Source: Plazaster borealis (taxonomy: Eukaryota; Echinodermata; Asteroidea; Forcipulatida; Labidiasteridae). From it: DNA of 64,000 bases. The DNA lies in contig CM037468.1 in NCBI GenBank assembly GCA_021014325.1, forward strand, positions 124,001-188,000, written 5' to 3'. The position numbers were made by a program, and so were the translations under genes. Below the pieces are notes generated by a model. It ran no database searches. It worked only from the letters and a program-made list of their open reading frames with translations, and had not been told where the DNA came from. Positions 59,601 through 64,000 of this stretch are shown one piece after another; positions within the stretch are counted from its first letter, which is position 1, and every line of letters begins with the position of its first letter.

Positions 59601-61208
59601 AGAACAGGTGGCGCCACTTTATCAGAGGATTAGATCTGGGTAGTCTATATGTCTGTACAATTTTGTGCACGAAGTACACGAGTGAAAATATTGTTCATCC
59701 CCTAAAAGAAAAATCGAAACTCTGGGACCTGATCCCCCTCTTAGCTATATGGAATAGTCCAGTCTAGGATATCAAGGACTTTGACTACCCCAGCAGGGCC
59801 TTGCATTTTGGAGAAAACAGTGAAATAAATAACATGTGCCATGACTTAGTGTTACCAGCCCTTACTTAAGGGTTGTAAGTTATCTATATAAAATATTGAT
59901 TGAAATCTAATAATCGTGTTTGTTTGTTTGTTTACTTGTTTATTATTGTCGCTGTTTGGGGGGTCTTTAGAAATGGGCGTTTCATTCTAAACGGTGTGTA
60001 CAGTTTCTGAAAACTCCACGAGACATCGCAAGATTGCCATTTAAAATGTACCGTATAGACTCTGACCTTTAACATTGCGAGATACTGCATTCCTTTACAG
60101 ATCTGCCAGGCAAATGAAAGTAAATCCCGATTGTTCAGCACGACTTCCTTGCCTTCCTCTTTACAATAATTCAGTGAACAGTCGTCGTCTTGGTAGGTGG
60201 AATGCTGACGGTTCTGACGTAGGTAGTCACGGAGGCAGCCATATTGGCAGTATTCGACAATGACGTACAGTGGACCTGACGCAGTAAATATGATGACATT
60301 ATTATTACAAAGGATTGTGGATATTAAGTGGTACTTTTCTTCATGCCCCGTGGACCATGGTTCGAGTCCAAGTCAAACAATCATTTCATGGAGTTTCAAT
60401 CAATGTACCCGAAAATTATATCGTGCTTTAACGGTTTTGATTCAAAGGGACACATTGCCTTCGGATTTGGCGCTTTGGGCTATAAAGCGTTTGTTATGGT
60501 TGGAAAGATATTAGTAAAAGTAGAATATAATGATTCACACAGTATCACTCGAAATTGTGTGGTTTTCCTTTTTACTTTTACTTCATCAACTAACACGGTC
60601 TGTATTTTTGTGTGGAGTCCAAAATTTGGTTCTATACAATTGCGGAACATGTTAGTTCACAAAGTAAAAGGAAAACCACACAATTTCGAAGGATATTTAA
60701 TTGTGATAATCATTACATTCTACTTTTAAAACATCTTTCCAACCAATTCCGAAGGCAATGTGTCCCTTTAAGTCGCTGGCTTCATTTTACATTGAAGATG
60801 GAAACGTCTTTACCAAGCGGGGAATTGGTTACAATTGAGTTCTGGCCGATGCATATATTCATAGATTATAAATGTTTCTGCATTGCCTATAGGTTATGTT
60901 ATCTTTCAACACACCCTACATTAGCCGTTGTTGTGTCTGTCTGTCAAGTCTATTGTCTGTACAATTGTATGGTGCTGTTACTTTTATGTTCGTCTGTCCG
61001 TAGGTTAAGGAACAAAAGCCACGGCTTCACCTAAACCTAATTGTTGTCCTACCACTTATTACATACAATATTGCTATTAATCAATTATTTATATTGCTTA
61101 TGCATTGTAATAGCCTATTTTACCATAAATATGTCATTGCATAACTGAATGTAATGTTAAACTATGTACTTGAATTATGTGTGATGAATGGACAACGATG
61201 AAATAAAT

Positions 61209-61239
<31 letters not shown>

Positions 61240-64000
61240 GGAGGGGAGGGGGATGCCTTGGGAATGGGGATACCAATATCGATATAGGTAATTTACCCTT
61301 CTGCGTAGAAGCGCCAAGAAGTTTGACAACGTTAGGGTGGTTCAGCTCCTTCAAAAGATTCATCTCGGTTATTAAATCCTGGAGGTCATCAGAAGTATAT
61401 GACCCTGAATTCATGTGAAACAATAGAGATTAATAATGAATATTCAATATGCAAATAAGTTAGTAAATATGATCCTGAATTCATATCACAATACAAATTA
61501 TTCATGAATATTCAATATGCAAATAAGTTACTAAGTATGACGCTAAATTCAAGTGAAACAACAAAAAGTTATCATTAATATTCAATTACCGAATTTTTAG
61601 AGTGTAGTATTGGAAGAACATCAATATGGCAAATAAATATACAGCATAAAAATGAATATTCAAGATTTGTATCATAAATAAATATCAACACTGCAAACAA
61701 CAATGCAATAAACAATAAGCTGGGTTTGAATGCAAATAACACATCAAATAATACATGCAATTGAAGGCATAATTTACAGCAATACATAAAAATTACATAA
61801 ATACAATAAAACTTATGAAATGGAATGGAATGAATGAAGTCAACAACGAGTAAAATAACAGGAATAATGACACTGTAAGAGATCGCTAGTTTGGTATAAA
61901 TGTAGGGGGAAAACAAAGCCGTAAACACAAGACAATAAAGTTCTCTGAAAACTATGTCAAGTGTACACATTTGCAATTTTAGTTGCGTTCAATTTTACCA
62001 CTCAATAAACATCAATGGCTTACATTATCCATAGAGCAATTTTGCTATGTGCTTCATCTTGCAACTATTTGGTGTGGGTGAGTTTAGCCATTGTTACAAT
62101 CACACCCAAAGGGACTGTCAACGCAGAAAACAAAATGTCCCCTTCGCTCCTCCCACGGACTTTCATTTGCAGCTCTTTTAATCATTGGCATGACAAGCTC
62201 TATCGCGCACTCTCTGTCTATCATCCATGAAAGAAACACCATTCACATTGGCAAGGAAATTTGAAACTTCAGCCCGAACTGTATGTTGCATAATGACACT
62301 AAAAAAGGGTGAATTATCTTGCCTATGAACACCCATAGAGAAAGGACCTTTCTCTATGGAACAACCAAAGCTCCCGATGAATAAATTATTCAAATTAGGT
62401 TGACAATGCGCAACATTCTTCGACTAAGGAGCACAATGATCGCGCAGGGTGGGATTGCGTCATCGGAATGACGCGTTCGCTCGTCAGTACTGTAATGAAA
62501 AAATAACTCCGTGATTGCTGCAATAAAAGTCGGACAAGTCGTACCGCTACATTCATGAATGATCGGTCGTAACTCAACGGCTCAATTATTCATACCCTTT
62601 TTTTTCTATCTCAATTCATGGGCGGGCATTCACCTTTGCTATTCGATAAGTGAACGGATAGTAAAACAGAAAGGCAGCAGGGATGTTGACGACATCCTTG
62701 CGGTTGATTTATAGAGCAGAGTATTTGCTAGATGAGTGATGGAGAGAAAAATATTGGATGGGATCTTATTGAGACGATTGGTAGGGGGCCTGAAGGCACC
62801 CCCGATGAGCCATTGAGTGTCTGCTTGTAAACATTTTTAGTTCTCGAAGAGAAAACAGATCAACACGTTTCTGATCATGCATTGCAACCAAATAATATCA
62901 AATAAAAACGGAACGTGCAAAAAGTGAAGACACCCATACATCATATTACAAACAAACAAAAACACACAATCACTGCAAAATACACAGATTTGGGCAAATA
63001 TACCCTTGGAGAAATTATGTATGAAAAACACACTTGACTGAAAAGAAAGCATCACCTACCTTTGAGCATCTTAACAGCTACCGTTGTATACCCCGTGTGG
63101 CCCCGCAGGCTGAGTGCCTGCGCCCGTACGACTCTCCCGAACTCCCCCTCTCCAAGCACTTTATCAAGTATGAGATTCCGACGGGAAAACTCCCACTTAG
63201 GATCGAACTTTTGAAAAAAAATAATGAAAGAAATTCGAAATTATAAAGTTCACTTTATGATTTGTGATGTCAAGGATATGGGTTTTTAATAATCACTTGG
63301 AATCATAGCAAACAAATAATATTAAACAAAAAATGGGGAACTTCTTCTTCCTAGAGAATTCGAGATTTTCTGTTTTTAGTAAGAAGTTCAGAAGCATCGG
63401 TGTCATTTAGGAAATGACATGACTAAATTGTAAATAAAGTTCGCTCATTTGATCCATAATCAAGATCTGTAAACATTCCAAAATATTAATAATTCATTAT
63501 CAATCAACTATGTTTCTAAACAGTCGATTCATAATTATTATTATTTTTATTTTTGTTTATCATTATTACTATAAAAAAAAATTGTGTCTTTTTTTTCTTC
63601 TGTTTTTTTTGTGGGGGGGGGGCTTCCTTTGAAATATTTATAAGATAATAGCTGAACACAAGTAGTCAAAGTCGAATGTTTATTGTAAAACTAAACATGA
63701 AGTTTTGGTGACAAATCATCGTAAATGGCGCCCTCTGAAGTAGTGCACGCGGAGCGTTGATGTTTTACCTCTGTTTTTAAGCGGATCAATGAACCTTTAT
63801 TCAGATGTAGCCCGTCGTCAGAGCACTCGGAAAGCACCGAAGTTAGCCGAGAGTCCGAACCATCAATAATGACGGGCGGTTTGTAGTTTCTTCCCGAGAG
63901 AATTCGTCGTAATGGCGAGCCTCGACCTCGCCGAGTGTAGACGATAAGAACAACGACGACTACCAGGGCGAGCAGCAAGACGCAGAAAAGTATAATAAAC
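56454..64000 (-). CDS. ret: RET-like receptor tyrosine kinase, 3' part (10 exons, 5' end outside window)
   Basis: CDS complement(join(56454..56602, 56737..56929, 58045..58144, 58595..58732, 59018..59088, 59303..59425, 60067..60275, 61297..61404, 63060..63207, 63769..>64000)): 489 codons plus TAA. It is a single-pass receptor that phosphorylates tyrosines after ligand-driven pairing at the cell surface. Seen, in fragment numbering: TM helix about 1-21; juxtamembrane to 77; GEGEFG at 96-101; VAVK Lys123; alphaC Glu140; gatekeeper Val169; HRDLAARN with Asp237; DFG Asp255; activation-loop Tyr263 and Tyr268; APE at 282-284; tail tyrosines in DYLDL (378), PLYGD (453) and LYNNL (462). DPKWEF, GEGEFG and [11 protein letters not shown] match RET as I recall it. 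All nine introns are GT-AG and keep the frame. FGFR or Cad96Ca-type kinases are less likely alternatives. The cadherin-like ectodomain that would prove RET lies outside the window. Confidence 0.9.
56737..56929 (-). CDS. ret: RET-like exon I: proximal tail with DYLDL
   Basis: 193 bp, in phase 0, out phase 1. The acceptor is TTGTTGCCAG|GACTAC and the donor ATAA|GTACGT. Starts directly with DYLDL, the position of the RET phospholipase-C-gamma docking tyrosine, then a Ser/Lys/Pro-rich tail. Without splicing at the donor, the frame adds two codons and stops. Confidence 0.9.
57205..57990. repeat. 44-bp minisatellite in RET-like intron H-I
   Basis: About 17 imperfect units of the type ATGAACTCGTTATAGGGA + AATATCAAATAGGGAAATAC. 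The period is 44 bp, measured from GAACTC at 57491, 57535 and 57579. It ends about 55 bp from the exon H donor. Confidence 0.93.
58045..58144 (-). CDS. ret: RET-like exon H: C-terminal kinase lobe
   Basis: 100 bp, in phase 2, out phase 0. The acceptor is GATTTTCAG|ATACGC and the donor AATGCT|GTAAGT. Encodes [15 protein letters not shown], with the Arg that closes the kinase domain. Both flanking introns carry tandem repeats close to this exon. Confidence 0.95.
58166..58432. repeat. 66-bp tandem repeat in RET-like intron G-H
   Basis: Four copies; ACATTACATC starts recur with a 66-bp period (CATC at 58181, 58247, 58313, 58379). The unit contains GACCAGCAGTGTAACTAAAG and CAAACTGATGAAACATCATG. 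It begins about 20 bp from the exon H acceptor. Confidence 0.93.
58595..58732 (-). CDS. ret: RET-like exon G: alphaF-alphaG region
   Basis: 138 bp, phase 2 at both ends. The acceptor is TTTACTCAG|ATGGTC and the donor GAATT|GTGAGC. Encodes [20 protein letters not shown] (D shared with the previous exon), then PGM and a [10 protein letters not shown] motif. Confidence 0.95.
59018..59088 (-). CDS. ret: RET-like exon F: P+1 loop and APE motif
   Basis: 71 bp, in phase 0, out phase 2. The acceptor is TCTTTTCAG|AGCCGT and the donor GACAT|GTAAGT. Encodes [20 protein letters not shown], a tyrosine-kinase-specific substrate loop. Confidence 0.95.
59303..59425 (-). CDS. ret: RET-like exon E: catalytic and activation loops
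   Basis: 123 bp, phase 0 at both ends. The acceptor is CCGTTCAG|CTCGTT and the donor AGTAAG|GTCAGT. Encodes [21 protein letters not shown] and two tyrosines five residues apart (TYENGAY), the same spacing as the RET autophosphorylation pair. Confidence 0.96.
60067..60275 (-). CDS. ret: RET-like exon D: hinge, kinase insert and alphaE helix
   Basis: 209 bp, in phase 1, out phase 0. The acceptor is ACTGCGTCAG|GTCCAC and the donor TTAAAG|GTCAGA. Encodes [18 protein letters not shown], a kinase insert rich in Asp, Glu and Lys, then [18 protein letters not shown]. Val before Glu-Tyr is the gatekeeper. The insert is slightly shorter than I recall for human RET. Confidence 0.95.
60440..60771. mobile_element. 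Foldback MITE in RET-like intron C-D
   Basis: 332 bp. TTCAAAGGGACACATTGCCT and its inverse AGGCAATGTGTCCCTTTAA form the ends. The arms pair for about 130 bp, including CGAAATTGTGTGGTTTTCCT. The border is TTAA-like on one side. The two overlapping open frames here (133 and 140 aa) fall in the repeat and intron and are not genes. Confidence 0.88.
61205..61245. repeat. (AAT)n microsatellite
   Basis: An uninterrupted TAATAATAATAATAATAAT run, about 30 bp, in intron C-D, 50 bp from the exon C donor, followed by GGAGGGGAGGGGG. Confidence 0.9.
61297..61404 (-). CDS. ret: RET-like exon C: alphaC helix
   Basis: 108 bp, phase 1 at both ends. The acceptor is GAATTCAG|GGTCAT and the donor AAGG|GTAAAT. 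Encodes [20 protein letters not shown] with the alphaC Glu, then [12 protein letters not shown]. The acceptor region is tandemly duplicated upstream in the intron. Confidence 0.95.
61401..61590. repeat. ~69-bp tandem repeat spanning the exon C acceptor
   Basis: Starts GACCCTGAATTCATGTG (61401), GATCCTGAATTCATATC (61471) and GACGCTAAATTCAAGTG (61539), each followed by variants of TGAATATTCAATATGCAAATAAGTT. The first copy contains the true exon C splice acceptor. Confidence 0.88.
61591..63059. other. RET-like intron B-C, main part
   Basis: AT-rich intron. Frames at 61575-61976 (133 aa, hydrophobic) and others have no domain. AAAGGACCTTTCTC with GGTCCTTT-type inverted words near 62338-62355 is a small hairpin. 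No exon was missed as far as can be judged, since exons B and C join in frame. Confidence 0.6.
63060..63207 (-). CDS. ret: RET-like exon B: kinase start, glycine loop and catalytic lysine
   Basis: 148 bp, in phase 0, out phase 1. The acceptor is TTTTTTTCAAAAG|TTCGAT and the donor AAAG|GTAGGT. Encodes DPKWEF, the [12 protein letters not shown] nucleotide loop and [11 protein letters not shown] with the ATP-binding Lys. Confidence 0.95.
63208..63768. other. RET-like intron A-B with possible internal poly(A) signal
   Basis: 561 bp. On the - strand the open frame of exon A continues to TAG (63693-63691), followed at once by TTTTAC and AATAAA (63684-63679). Lower down lies a poly-C tract (forward G run at about 63613-63622). 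Confidence 0.6.
63769..64000 (-). CDS. ret: RET-like exon A: transmembrane helix and juxtamembrane region (partial)
   Basis: 77 codons to the donor CAGAG|GTAAAA (GT at 63768-63767), phase 0. Starts within a strongly hydrophobic Leu/Val/Ile stretch followed by TRRGRG, a stop-transfer signal, then a hydrophilic juxtamembrane segment. If the donor is ignored, the frame runs on for 25 codons to a TAG at 63691. The exon continues beyond the right edge. Confidence 0.85.

Noticed and set aside
60355..60372. GGTTCGAGTCC, a match to the pol III B box
   Set aside because: No convincing A box or tRNA fold upstream; a single 11-bp match is expected by chance or in an old SINE scrap.
60328..61034. Two overlapping + frames of 133 and 140 aa
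   Set aside because: They lie within the RET-like intron C-D and largely inside a foldback element.

Overview
The window is animal (metazoan) nuclear DNA. It is AT-rich, consists mostly of introns and intergenic sequence, and holds parts of two split genes with canonical GT-AG introns. The density of short inverted-repeat elements, and the style of the commonest one (a roughly 370-bp family with AAAGGCACTGAACACG ends), resemble echinoderm genomes, most likely a sea star. That assignment rests on memory of such repeats and on the gene content; no search was run.

Gene 1 (+ strand, 8906-15169) is a complete three-exon class A neuropeptide GPCR of 388 aa. All junctions are phase 0. Exon 1 carries the N-terminus to the third intracellular loop, exon 2 carries TM6, and exon 3 carries TM7 and the tail. 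Intron 1 holds a 1.5-kb minisatellite with a 28-bp unit, and intron 2 holds three inverted-repeat elements. The DRY region, WPFG loop and NPFIY motif point to the tachykinin / NPY / luqin-RYamide group.

Gene 2 (- strand, 64000 down to 56454) is the 3' part of a RET-like receptor tyrosine kinase: 10 exons and 489 codons, from the transmembrane helix through a complete kinase domain to a tyrosine-bearing tail. The ectodomain lies beyond position 64000. Every junction keeps the frame. Kinase exons of 148, 108, 209, 123, 71, 138 and 100 bp resemble the vertebrate RET layout as I remember it. Introns carry tandem repeats (44-, 66- and about 69-bp units) and a hairpin element.

The 40 kb between the genes (about 15.2-56.4 kb) shows no convincing gene. 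It is a mosaic of non-autonomous DNA transposons, a tRNA-derived SINE, a LINE 3' end, foldback palindromes and simple repeats. Several sequence-distinct families share TTAAAGG...CCTTTAA ends, consistent with TTAA target duplications and one common transposition machinery. Others have TA target duplications or are near-perfect palindromes. One Tc1/mariner-like hairpin element sits inside a TTAA-type element, which gives a relative age order.

The genes are convergent (GPCR +, RET-like -), lie far apart and show no sign of shared regulation. Most short reading frames here lie in repeats or are chance openings.
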